Below, piece after piece: positions 55,079 through 64,000 of a stretch of DNA of 64,000 nucleotides (the stretch's first letter is position 1; the number at the start of each line of letters is the position of its first letter). A model generated the notes under the pieces. It ran no database searches, was not told where the DNA came from, and saw nothing but the letters and a program-made list of their open reading frames with translations. The stretch is taken from contig NJPS01000032.1 in assembly GCA_002946415.1 (NCBI GenBank), forward strand, positions 124,001-188,000. The letters are read 5' to 3'. Both the position numbers and the translations under genes were made by a program. The DNA is from Rutstroemia sp. NJR-2017a BVV2 (taxonomy: Eukaryota; Ascomycota; Leotiomycetes; Helotiales; Rutstroemiaceae).

Positions 55079-57389
55079 TCATTCCTTTGCCTCTTCCTTC
55101 TTCTCCCGGGCGCTCAACCCATAAAGCTCCCTCTGCTCATCCGTCACCACGCCTGGACTCTTCACCAACAAGTCTTCGCCTCTTTTACCTTTCGGGAAAT
55201 ATATAACATCTCTGACACTTTCTCTTCCTGTCAAAACCGCGACCCATCTGTCGAAACCGATTGCCAACCCCGCATGTGGCGGGCATCCAGCTCTCAACGC
55301 CTCAAACAAATGATCGAACTCCTTCATTCGATCTTCGCTCATCTCGAGCACATTTCTCATAATATATTGTTGCATTTCTGATGAATGGATACGTTTTGAG
55401 CCACCGCCTAGTTCGACACCGTTCACGACAAGATCGTAGTGATCAGCAATAACGGCTAATGGGTCTGTAAGGAGCAGGTCAACATCTTCGACCGTTTTAG
55501 GTGCCGTGAAGGGATGATGCGTGGATGAGAAGCCGGAAGCTCCACCTTGGCCAGGGTCACTGGGATTGGCTGCGTTGGATGTAAATAATGGAAAGTCCGT
55601 AATCCAAAGATAGTGGAGGTTTGGGTTAGGTGCAAGAAGGCCTGCTGATAGTGCTTCTTTGTAAACAGCTAGACGAAGCTTTCCCAGCATCGTGGAACCA
55701 CCGGAGTGGCGTTCATTTGGTCGAGCCTGGAGTAAAAGTAAATCGCCTTCATCAAATGTCGTTGTAGTTTCAGCGCCTCGCGGATCATGCAGACCATACG
55801 GAGAAGCAGGAAGAGAGGCATATAAAGATTTGAGTGATTCGGCACCTTCAAATCCAAATGCTTGTAGACCTTCCAAAGGTCTCCGGGGATCAAATACAAA
55901 TATTCCCGGAGGGCCATCTGGGTTTTGTTGAAATTGTTCAGCATCTGCGGAGTCCATGAACTTTCGGATGAATTTCTGAATCTTTTTCGAATCACCATCC
56001 AATCTAAATTTACACGCTTCAATGATAGGATTCTCAATTGATGTTAACATTCCCTTCAGGTTATCCGGAAGAACATGCTCAACTCGGTGGATCTTTATTT
56101 ATTTCATTAGCTCACTCTTGACAGGAGAATATACATTGCTCACCAAATCCAGAATACGAAGATCAGGTTTGTCAGATCCATGTTTAGACATTGCTTCCTT
56201 ATATGTTATCCGTGGAAAGATGTCATTAGCAATGGTATTACTGAAAGGTGTCTCTGCCAATTGCGAATGTATGCTTTTGACAAGACTCTCAACTGTCTGC
56301 ATTACACCTTGGCCATCAGTCCATGCCATTTCCATGTCTATCTATGTTAAATTAGTATGTGCCCACTCTGTTCACCTAGTATTACAATACCTGAGTAAAT
56401 TCTGGTTGTCTATCTGCGCGAAGATCCTCATCTCGAAAGCATTTAGCAAATTGGAAGTATTTACTGACACCGCTGGCCATCAGGATTTGCTTATATTGCT
56501 GAGGGCTCTGCGGTAGAGCATATGCATATCCCGGAGTTCTTGTTGGAACGAGAAATTCTCTTGCTCCTTCAGGAGTTGACTTGAATAGAATAGGAGTTTC
56601 AATTTCAGAAAAATCCTTGAGCTCTGCTCTAACCATCTGAGCTAATTTGGATCTAAATTGTAACCGCTGAAAAAGACCTGAATCAAATCGTATCTCTAGA
56701 TGTCTTGATTCAGGCCCAAACTTTTGGGCTTTCCCAACAACAATATCACTGGGAAAGGAATTTATAGCCTTCAAATCCTCGACATGTATCTCAAGGCCTG
56801 AGATCGGAACAAACCCACTGGGTGCATCACTTCCGCCGTTTGCTTCCTGATTTGGCTTCTTTACCTTATGTTGCAAATATCCGGTGACAGAAACGGCACT
56901 ATTTTCCCTCAATCTTTTAAAGGTATCTCCGACTTGCGCCTCTCCGGGTTTCTGTTTGAGCATAATTTGTATTCCAGAATCCGCCAGAGACCCTCTGGAA
57001 ATACTAGCGAATCCTAGGCCGGCATTTAGCTGTCTCCTGTTGCGCAAGAATCCCGTTACGGTAACTGTCTGTCCAACCGTTTCGGCGGCGCATGGACTGT
57101 CAATATCGAGAGTGGAATTTGGAAGAGAAACTTGTCAAGTTATTAGCAATGCCATGGAGCAAGAACGATTGTACCCACAGCTGCTCCTGTACTCATCCCA
57201 GAATGTGCCATTTGCATCATTGTCAGCTTTTTCGTCTACCGATTCCGCCCAACGAGGGGTCTTAGTGAAACTTCTCTGCTGTACAGTGGAACGAAGAGAC
57301 GTATTGTGGCAGGTCCATACTAAGGACTTTGGTGCAGAAAAGGCCCTAGATCTTAGGAAATTTCTGCGGCAACATGCTACTAATGTCAT
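55079..57389 (-). CDS. MSD1: Mitochondrial aspartyl-tRNA synthetase
   Basis: Charges mitochondrial tRNA-Asp. A class II synthetase of bacterial type (DARS2 homologue). Exons: 57389-57179, 57130-56391, 56341-56144 and 56092-55079, giving 720 residues; all joins keep frame. I take the ATG at 57389 because MTLVACCRRNFLRSRAF is a classic Arg-rich presequence; an in-frame ATG at 57437 would add 16 residues. Blocks: SPCAAETVGQTVTVTGFLRN (OB fold, anticodon binding), IETPILFKSTPEGAREFLVP (motif 1 region), [20 protein letters not shown] (motif 2), the bacterial-type GAD insertion between motifs 2 and 3, and GLAIGFDRWVAVLTG (motif 3). The symbol follows the yeast mitochondrial enzyme. Intron 3 (51 nt) is a multiple of three but contains an in-frame stop. 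Confidence 0.93.
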
Positions 57390-57618
57390 GGCTCGAATTG
57401 ACACCTTTTTGTGATATCCTACAGTGAGTGAGTACATTCACATGAAATATCTTGGAGCTGTTCCAAAAAAGTTAGCGGCTCGGCAACTTCCGCCCACCAA
57501 AAATTATAATAATCATCGCAAGCTTCGAAATATTTTTCTTCTTCTTCATCCTTCCAAGTTTTATACAAGTAAGACCCCACGTTCACTCTCCTATATGTTG
57601 CGCCATTACTGACTGTCG

Positions 57619-58143
57619 CTATTTACAGATGATGAAAAGCCAGCGTGTATTATATGAGTACAATTCCTCCTTTTCGAGCCTGTAAACTCTCCTTTCACCG
57701 GGCTTAAGTGGTTTACTTGCGAGAACTGGATGGAAGAGTGAAATAAGCGTTCGACACATCCACCTTGTTTTTAACGGACGCGATGAAGGCATCTCTGAAC
57801 CTTTAAAGCTTGGAAGGCATCTTGATACATCTATAATCCGGGGAGTGATTCGCGATGGGAGGCTCTTTTTTCGTGGCTGCCCTGTTACTCTTCTTCCTTG
57901 ATTCAGACAACCTTGGCAGAATGGACTTTGAATGACCAGGGTTGATTCTATCCAGCTGCAAACTTCCAGGAACTTGGGATCCGTCTGTGCATGGAGCCCT
58001 GTGTCATAGTCGTTAGGAAGGGAACTTTGGAGCGTGGGGAAGTGCGTTTCGAGAGCGAAACCCACAATACCCGGGACCAACTTGGGGGAAACGGTCCGGT
58101 AGGTGTTCATTGTTCTTCCCGTGTTCGTTTTGATATCTTTCAT
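57619..58143 (-). CDS. Doubtful ORF, 174 codons
   Basis: An uninterrupted frame from the ATG at 58143. Composition is not low complexity (MKDIKTNTGRTMNTYRTVSP at the start), with six Cys, but no domain, membrane segment or signal peptide is evident. It could be a small lineage-specific gene or chance. I give it low weight. Confidence 0.2.
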   Translation of the reverse strand: MKDIKTNTGRTMNTYRTVSPKLVPGIVGFALETHFPTLQSSLPNDYDTGLHAQTDPKFLEVCSWIESTLVIQSPFCQGCLNQGRRVTGQPRKKSLPSRITPRIIDVSRCLPSFKGSEMPSSRPLKTRWMCRTLISLFHPVLASKPLKPGERRVYRLEKEELYSYNTRWLFIICK

Positions 58144-58621
58144 AATAATTAGAAGTCAAGAATCAATATTATCCTAATACTCGTAGACAGGCTCTTCAAA
58201 TATTTTACCTTGTCTGCTTTGACGTGACCAAGGGAATCCTGTGAACTATTGCACTTGCATAAACATGAGCTCCCAGAGACCCCGAGATCTATTTGTGGCC
58301 GGTTGCTATTCGCCGATCTAGATCTATATATCCTTGTGTTAATGATTCTGCACTCTCGCAGAGCAGCTTATTCCTACTTTGTACACTGAACATATCCGGT
58401 TGAGCCTTGAATGATCCGAGCGGAGCTTATGACAACAAGCGTAGAAATGACAGCGTCCAGAACGGCAATAATACAAGAACTCATACGAAGACGAGAGGAG
58501 ACAGAAGGATATCCTAGATAGAGCGCAAATATGCCCACACAAATAAACTCTTGGGGTGCATTATCGTCATGTTCGTGTACTGTACTGTGCCTATGCCACA
58601 CCACCCCGTCAATCAACCGGT

Positions 58622-58681
58622 AATTGGGAGTATAATTGGGAGTATAATTGGGAGTATAATTGGGAGTATAATTGGGAGTAT
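58622..58681. repeat. Five perfect copies of a 12-bp repeat
   Basis: Unit AATTGGGAGTAT, five exact tandem copies, about 520 bp before the AP180 start. In one plus-strand frame it would read (NWEY)5, but that ORF is probably not translated. Perfect copies suggest recent expansion. Confidence 0.97.
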
Positions 58682-59202
58682 CCACCGCCTGACACCTGTA
58701 TCGACCATCGAAAAGCGATCTATCTTAAAGAGTTCGTTAGATACCGAGTTATCCATATTCCATTATTCTCCAGATCCTATTACCGAGATTCATCATTAGT
58801 CCCTGCAGGGTTTCTTTCTTCGAATTATATTCCTGGTCATTCATCCATCAGGTACACTGGTACAGGACTCTGTACGGACAGTTGCGGCACCGCCTACGGA
58901 TTTGTACCTACATCAAGAATTGCAGTGCGCACTTTTAGGACTACAAAGCCGAACAAGCTGAACAAGCTTTCTACCCAACGACGACCCTCTGAAACCTCAA
59001 ACTCCTTAATCACACCCTTATTCAGTAACGCGCACGAAGAACGGAAACCATTCACTACTCTCTGGCACACATTGAAAACCGTTCTATCTGCGCCGCCCCC
59101 AGATTCACCAGAGCTCGATAGAGGACGCCCGCCATTCGGGAGTGAAATACTCCCCCTTGGACACTCGTTGTCGCATTGTAGTAGACAATCCCAAGGTCGA
59201 AA

Positions 59203-61367
59203 ATGTCAAGTTCTTTTGAGAAGTCTGTAAAAGGCGCGACTAAGATCAAGGTATGGCAGACTCCATTCTACGCGTCTCCTGTTATTTCGGGTGTTGAACG
59301 TAGCTTAACATGACGTCGAACAGGCAGCTCCTCCTAAATCGAAGTACATTCCACCTCGCCCCATGCGCATTTCCCCCACAGCAGACTGATCTTTACCCCA
59401 GGTATATCGAGCATATCCTTATAGCGACGCATGCCGGTGAAGCTGGAGTTGCCGAGGTGTTCCGGGCTTTACAAAATCGGCTTCGTGATTCAACATGGAC
59501 TGTGGTATTCAAGAGTCTGATCACAGTCCATCTGATGATCAGAGAAGGATCTCCAGATGTGACGCTGGCATATCTCGCGCGGCATAGAAGTATGCTGGCG
59601 ATAAGCAATTTCTCCGATGGTGCGTACCAAAAGCGTACATCTGCGGGTCGTCGCAATTGATGTCATAGGCGTTTCAATTGAGACTATGCTAATGGAGCAT
59701 GGTGAAGTGCAAACACAAGGACGAAACATTCGGCATTATACGAACTACCTGACCGAGCGGGCGAGATCATTCAGAGATACAAAATGCGATTTCGTACGGG
59801 GGGCGGAGGGGAGGCTCGAAAAGCTCTCCGTGGAGAAAGGGCTTCTAAGGGAGACCGAGTCTGTACAGCACCAAATCACAGCATTGTTGAAATGCGACGT
59901 ATGTCCTCCATTCCAATATGGGGGTTTTTTGCTGAATTGGGACCTAGGTTTTGGACAACGAGCCGGAAAATGAGATTACGATTACAGTCTTCCGAATGCT
60001 GGTTTTGGATCTTTTGGCTCTGTTCCATGTCATAAACCAGGCCATGATCAATATTCTGGGTAAGGGCTGTCATGAAAGTGGGAGATTATCGCTAATGAGC
60101 ACACGAAGGCCACTTTTTCGAGATGTCGAAACCAGATGCGGAGCGGGCAATGGAAATATACCGGAACTTCACCAGGCAAACAGACTTTGTAGTCTCTTAC
60201 CTGAGTGTGGCTCGACAATATGAGCACCAAACCCGAGTTGAAGTGCCAAAGCTCAAGCATGCACCCGTCAATCTTGGAAAACAGTTGGAAGATTACTTGA
60301 TGGATCCCGATTTTGAGGTCAACCGAAGGCAATATCTTGCAGAACAGGAATCGAAAGGAGGAAAGAGTGGGTCCAATGGGGCAAGCAAGCCATTTTCTGT
60401 TCCTCCCAAGAGCGAGGCAGACTCCAGAGCGGCGACTGGCCGTTCATTCCCTGATGCGGGACAGACATCCTCGTCCAGCGCAGCTACCAAACCAACTCCA
60501 CAAGCCCCTGATGCAGATCTGATTGACTTCTTCGACTCCATAGACTCAAACCCCCAAGCTATGTCGCCCCAAGGAGCAATGCAACAAGCCTCTCAATTTA
60601 ACGGGGATCCCTTTGCGCAAATGCAGCAACAGCAATTGCAAGCCAATGGATTTGCTCAACCACAACCAAGCTTCCAAAACCCTGCCCAATTCCAGCAGCA
60701 GCAGCTCCCGCAGCAACAAACTTTCAATACTGGTTTTAATGCGCCACAACAGGTTCAGCAACAGCCGCAACCCATGCAACCAATACAACCAAATTTTACC
60801 GGAGCTGGCTTTGGTGGCTATACCCCGCAACAGAACTTCCAGCCATCTGGTCTTGCATCTATTCCTCAGGATTCAACTATGAACTTCCAACAGCAGGTTC
60901 AGCCACAAGTGAACTTGCAAGCTCCACAACAAACAACAAACCCTTTCCGTCAAACAATGATGACTGGACCATCATTCCCAGCATCACCACCCGTAACATC
61001 TCCCGTAACCCGACAGTCAACAAATCCTTTTGCAAAATCTATCTCACCACAGTCGCAACCTTACACACCACCACCGGACCAGCAATTTCAGCCACAACAA
61101 ACTGCGGCTCCACTTCGTGCTATGCAGACCGGTACCAACCCGTTCGCGAAGAACCTGGCTTTGCAACAGCGACCGGCTACGAGCGGTGCTAGTCTTGCAC
61201 CACAACCTACTGGCAACACGAACCCGTTCCGGCAAAGTCAATTTGTGAACACAGCTACAGGTATGGGGTGGCAGAACAACCAACAGCCTATTGGTGGTGG
61301 TTTAGATCATTTAGAGACTGTTCCTGTATTCCCAAGACCAGCGCAGCAACAAGCGTGGCAGCAATAA
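59203..61367 (+). CDS. AP180/CALM clathrin adaptor (ANTH domain)
   Basis: An endocytic adaptor that links PI(4,5)P2 membranes, clathrin and EH-domain proteins (yeast Yap1801/1802 type). Exons: 59203-59250, 59324-59343 (a 20-nt microexon), 59402-59619, 59708-59898, 59948-60059 and 60109-61367, giving 615 residues; all joins keep frame. The ANTH domain begins SFEKSVKGATKIKAAPPKSK followed by YIEHIL, which holds the lysine-rich PI(4,5)P2 motif (K-x9-K-Y form). It continues VFKSLITVHLMIREGS, GRNIRHYTNYLTERARSF, FRMLVLDLLALFHVINQAM and RQTDFVVSYLSVARQ. The tail is Gln/Pro-rich and contains four NPF motifs (two NPFRQ, two NPFAK), EH-domain ligands. A DLIDFFDS segment could be a clathrin-box-like or DLL motif. 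Confidence 0.93.
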
Positions 61368-61753
61368 TTGAAGCGAAGAACAAATTCAGTCAGTGATTCA
61401 TATCTTGACTTTTGACTTTGTGTTCTTACGTGGTATGTGTCCCTGCTACCTTGAACAAATATTTGGGGGTTTAAAAGGATAATTGCGAGCATGGCGTTCT
61501 AAGAATATGGGGAATTTGAAGGATAGGAGCACGGTCTTATGCGCATCAAATTGCATTGATGATTTATTACATTACCTCTGCTGTCTGAGAAGAGGTCATC
61601 AGGCTAGAGGTATATAATTGGAAATGGCTTAACTATTAAAAATGTACAAATGTGTCCATATCTTTTAACGCCATCTATCATGCATGTGGACTCGCACCCT
61701 ATAACACGCCTTTAACTCCAGCCAGTGTATCATAAATTGTATTTGGGCCATGA
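61368..61753. other. Convergent 3' ends
   Basis: About 390 bp between the AP180 and Tfb3 stop codons; no gene or repeat seen. Confidence 0.45.
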
Positions 61754-62851
61754 TCAAAAGACATCATCCACCTCCATCTTACTCTCCAATTTCATCTTTG
61801 ACGTAGATGCTTGGACGGCCGCCATGGTTCCAGTCGAAGGGGATTCAGGTTTCACACGATCCACCACTTCATCCTCAATAAATACACCCAAGCCGCTAAA
61901 TGCCTCGAACATCGTCCTAGCATAATATTCTTGCAGACTGTAGCCGCCCGCCATATGTCTTGGATCGTTCTTTGCGTTACCAAGCCATTGGTTGTCGTAT
62001 TCATCCTGCACGGTATATCTCGAGGGTGTGAGATCGATGCCGCCAAATGGATCGTACGGCTTCTCTTCTTCAGGTGCAATCTTCTTTTTGAGTCCTCTGA
62101 TCGTAAGCCCACTGTCGGAGCCATTCCCAGCACCGAACGCAGGATCTCTTTCCCTCTCTCCACCCAGTCCTCTCCTCCCTGAACTCTTCTTCAAAATGAC
62201 CTTCTGCGCTTGTCTTGTAATCTCAAGCGCATCTCCCTCCCCACTAGCCAACTTATCCAAAACATTTCTCTTCTCCGCCTCCAACTCCTCCTTCTCCCTT
62301 GCCTCCTCCTTCACAATCGCCAACCGCCTCTCCCTCACCCTCTCCTTCTCCTCCTTCTCCTTCCTCTTTCCCATCTCACGCTCCCTCTGACTCGCCTCCC
62401 TCCTCCCCTCAATATCCCCCTTATTCCCCTCCCGATAAACCCTCAACTTCTCCTCCGCATCAGCCTTCACCTTCCCCTTCCCTTCCACCAGATCAAACAC
62501 CAGATCCTCCACCTCCTGCAGATAATTGTTCCAATCCAGCAGCGTCTCGAACTCGTCTTCGCGACGGTTAAACACCTCGTTGACACGACGCCGGATATCG
62601 ACTTCACGCTCTACTTTTAAGTCCCCGAAGAACGCGGCGTGGAAGCCTTTCTTCCGGAGCGTGCGTGCGCAGTGTGGGACGGGACAGGGCGCGGGGCCGG
62701 AGGTGAAGATGCGGTCGACGCAGGTGGAACACATTTTGTGGTAGCATTCGGGGTTGATGAGGAATTGGAGGGAAGGGTTGAGGTAGCGGTTGGATTTGCA
62801 GATGGGACAGATGTCGTTGGACATATCGTCCGAGAGGGATTTGGACGGCAT
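61754..62851 (-). CDS. TFB3: TFIIH/CAK assembly subunit Tfb3 (MAT1)
   Basis: The RING subunit that links the CDK-activating kinase (Kin28/Cdk7-cyclin) to core TFIIH. A single exon with an ATG at 62851 gives 365 residues. The C3HC4 RING is at about residues 15-62 (CPICKSNRYLNPSLQFLIN, then CYHKMCSTCVDRIF and CPVPHCARTLRKKGF). The MAT1 helical domain follows (VEREVDIRRRVNEVFNRRED, then DWNNYLQEVEDLVFDLVEG). A long charged coiled coil comes next (REREMGKRKEKEEKERVRER). The C-terminal part contains YDPFGGIDLTPSRYTVQDEY, conserved in fungal Tfb3, and an acidic end. No introns. Assignment is firm. Confidence 0.94.
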   Translation of the reverse strand: MPSKSLSDDMSNDICPICKSNRYLNPSLQFLINPECYHKMCSTCVDRIFTSGPAPCPVPHCARTLRKKGFHAAFFGDLKVEREVDIRRRVNEVFNRREDEFETLLDWNNYLQEVEDLVFDLVEGKGKVKADAEEKLRVYREGNKGDIEGRREASQREREMGKRKEKEEKERVRERRLAIVKEEAREKEELEAEKRNVLDKLASGEGDALEITRQAQKVILKKSSGRRGLGGERERDPAFGAGNGSDSGLTIRGLKKKIAPEEEKPYDPFGGIDLTPSRYTVQDEYDNQWLGNAKNDPRHMAGGYSLQEYYARTMFEAFSGLGVFIEDEVVDRVKPESPSTGTMAAVQASTSKMKLESKMEVDDVF

Positions 62852-63085
62852 TTTGCGGGTGAGTGAGTATGTATGGTTTAGATGCGATCAAGTTGTAAGG
62901 TTGTATAAGGCGGAAGAATCGAATGGCAAGGCTGGCATTTTGAATTGATTGCATGCCGATAAGGTTAGAGATGTGGCGCGTGGGGAGTGGCTTTGTAAGC
63001 CTAGCCTTGTCTTGTCGATTTCTTGATACTACGAGGCAGGATTACAAAAACAAGACACTGCGAATCAGAACAAAGAATTGTTAAG

Positions 63086-63909
63086 ATGGCAGACAAAGGT
63101 AAGGCGCGCCGCATTGCACTCTAATCTTAAATTTATGTTCTTGGCTCCTGCTCTCATTGAGGCCTATTCGGAGCTTTATTTTCATGAATTACCCCGCCAT
63201 CCACACAAAAAGCTAACAAAATCCAGAGCCTACCCCCCAAGAAGAAGCTGCTGCTCGTGCAAAAGAGGCAGAAGAGCAAGCTGCTCTTCCCTACAAATGG
63301 ACTCAAACGATTGGCGACCTCGACGTAACCCTCGAGATTCCTGGAAACCTGAAAGCTAAAGACCTCATCGTTGAAATAAAACGTCAATCCATAAAACTAG
63401 CCATCAAAGGCCAAGATCCCATTTTCGACGTGCGTACAACCTCTGGCTTCCTTTCTGCTCTCCTATTTCCCAGGAGCACGGCTACTGACGGTCTTTATCT
63501 TAGGACAAACTTCCGCACCCTATCCACACCGAAGACTCGACTTGGACACTGACCAGTCTCCCATCCGGGAAGAAAGCGCTCGAAGTGCATCTTGACAAAG
63601 TCAACAAGATGGAGTGGTGGGCGCATGTAGTGGTATCTGCGCCCAAGATAGACGTTACGAAGATTACGCCAGAAAATAGTAAATTGGGGGATTTGGACGG
63701 GGAGACAAGAGGAATGGTGGAGAAGATGATGTGGGAGCAGAGAGAAAAGGAGATGGGGGGAATGTCGTCCGAGGAGAGGAAGAAGAAGGAGATTTTGGAG
63801 AAAGTGAGTTACCGGAATATTCACTATTTGGACATTGGACTAATGGGTTTATGTTTAGTTTCAAAAAGAACATCCTGAGCTGGATTTCTCGAATGCCAAG
63901 ATGAACTGA
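63086..63909 (+). CDS. nudC: NudC-like protein (nuclear migration, CS domain)
   Basis: A CS-domain co-chaperone that supports dynein/LIS1-dependent nuclear migration. Exons: 63086-63098 (13 nt), 63227-63429, 63504-63803 and 63859-63909, giving 188 residues, a usual length for fungal NudC. After a short acidic/Ala helix ([20 protein letters not shown]) the CS domain runs [58 protein letters not shown] and [19 protein letters not shown]. The C-terminal part ([20 protein letters not shown] and [16 protein letters not shown]) is the typical NudC tail. The first exon holds only the start and four codons plus one base. Confidence 0.93.
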
Positions 63910-64000
63910 AGGGGGAGATTGTAACGGGAAATAAAAGTGTAGGCTCGGACACGAATATGAATTGGAACTATCCGCGTATGTAGGGGCAAGTCTGGCTGGA

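Larger units (their letters stand above)
57390..59202. other. Upstream region of AspRS and AP180 genes
   Basis: About 1.8 kb between divergent genes. It contains one doubtful ORF (57619-58143, listed) and a 12-bp tandem repeat (58622-58681). An ORF of 224 codons (58556-59230) overlaps the AP180 start in another frame and is probably leader sequence. Confidence 0.45.

Noticed and set aside
58556..59230. 224-codon plus-strand ORF containing (NWEY)5
   Set aside because: It runs into the AP180 start in a different frame and owes its length partly to the 12-bp repeat; more likely leader sequence.
62210..62620. Pro/Leu/Ser-rich plus-strand ORFs (up to 136 codons)
   Set aside because: Antisense shadows of the charged coiled coil in Tfb3.

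Overview
The window looks like a nuclear segment from a filamentous ascomycete (Pezizomycotina; a Leotiomycete would fit, but I cannot prove the class). Reasons: dense genes on both strands; introns mostly of 40-100 nt with GT..AG ends and CTAAC/CTGAC-type branch sites; fungal families (Zn2Cys6 regulators, RTA1-like, OPT, fungal P450, xanthine dioxygenase); and nuclear tRNA genes with short introns that pair with the anticodon. I built the gene models by joining reading frames at splice sites. Exon coordinates are given for each gene and are inferred, not experimental.

Left part (about 0-27 kb) is mostly housekeeping. In order: an F-box protein, phosphopantetheine adenylyltransferase (CoA synthesis), a DCAF7/WDR68-like WD40 protein, the elongation factor Spt5, a long gene-free stretch with short tandem repeats, an FBXO31-like F-box protein, tRNA-Val(UAC), nicotinate phosphoribosyltransferase (NAD salvage), two small Cys-rich proteins flanking a shared upstream region, a MITE-like element, a six-exon acyl-CoA dehydrogenase, and a patatin-like triacylglycerol lipase.

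Middle part (about 27-52 kb) is accessory. A TauD-family enzyme matches fungal xanthine dioxygenase (XanA) residue by residue at the functional positions I recall. It is followed by a Zn2Cys6 regulator, a divergent short-chain dehydrogenase, and a large disordered protein ending in 57-bp repeats. Then comes a run of P450, OPT transporter, Zn2Cys6 regulator, RTA1-like membrane protein, O-methyltransferase and DHA2-type MFS transporter. This run has the composition of a secondary-metabolite tailoring/export cluster, but no PKS, NRPS or terpene synthase lies in the window. The RTA1-like promoter carries two near-identical copies of a CCG-N8-CGG palindrome, and the methyltransferase gene cannot be joined in frame.

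Right part (about 52-64 kb) returns to housekeeping: tRNA-Asp(GUC), a small Ser-rich protein, mitochondrial aspartyl-tRNA synthetase, an AP180-type clathrin adaptor, the TFIIH/CAK subunit Tfb3 (MAT1), and a NudC-like protein.
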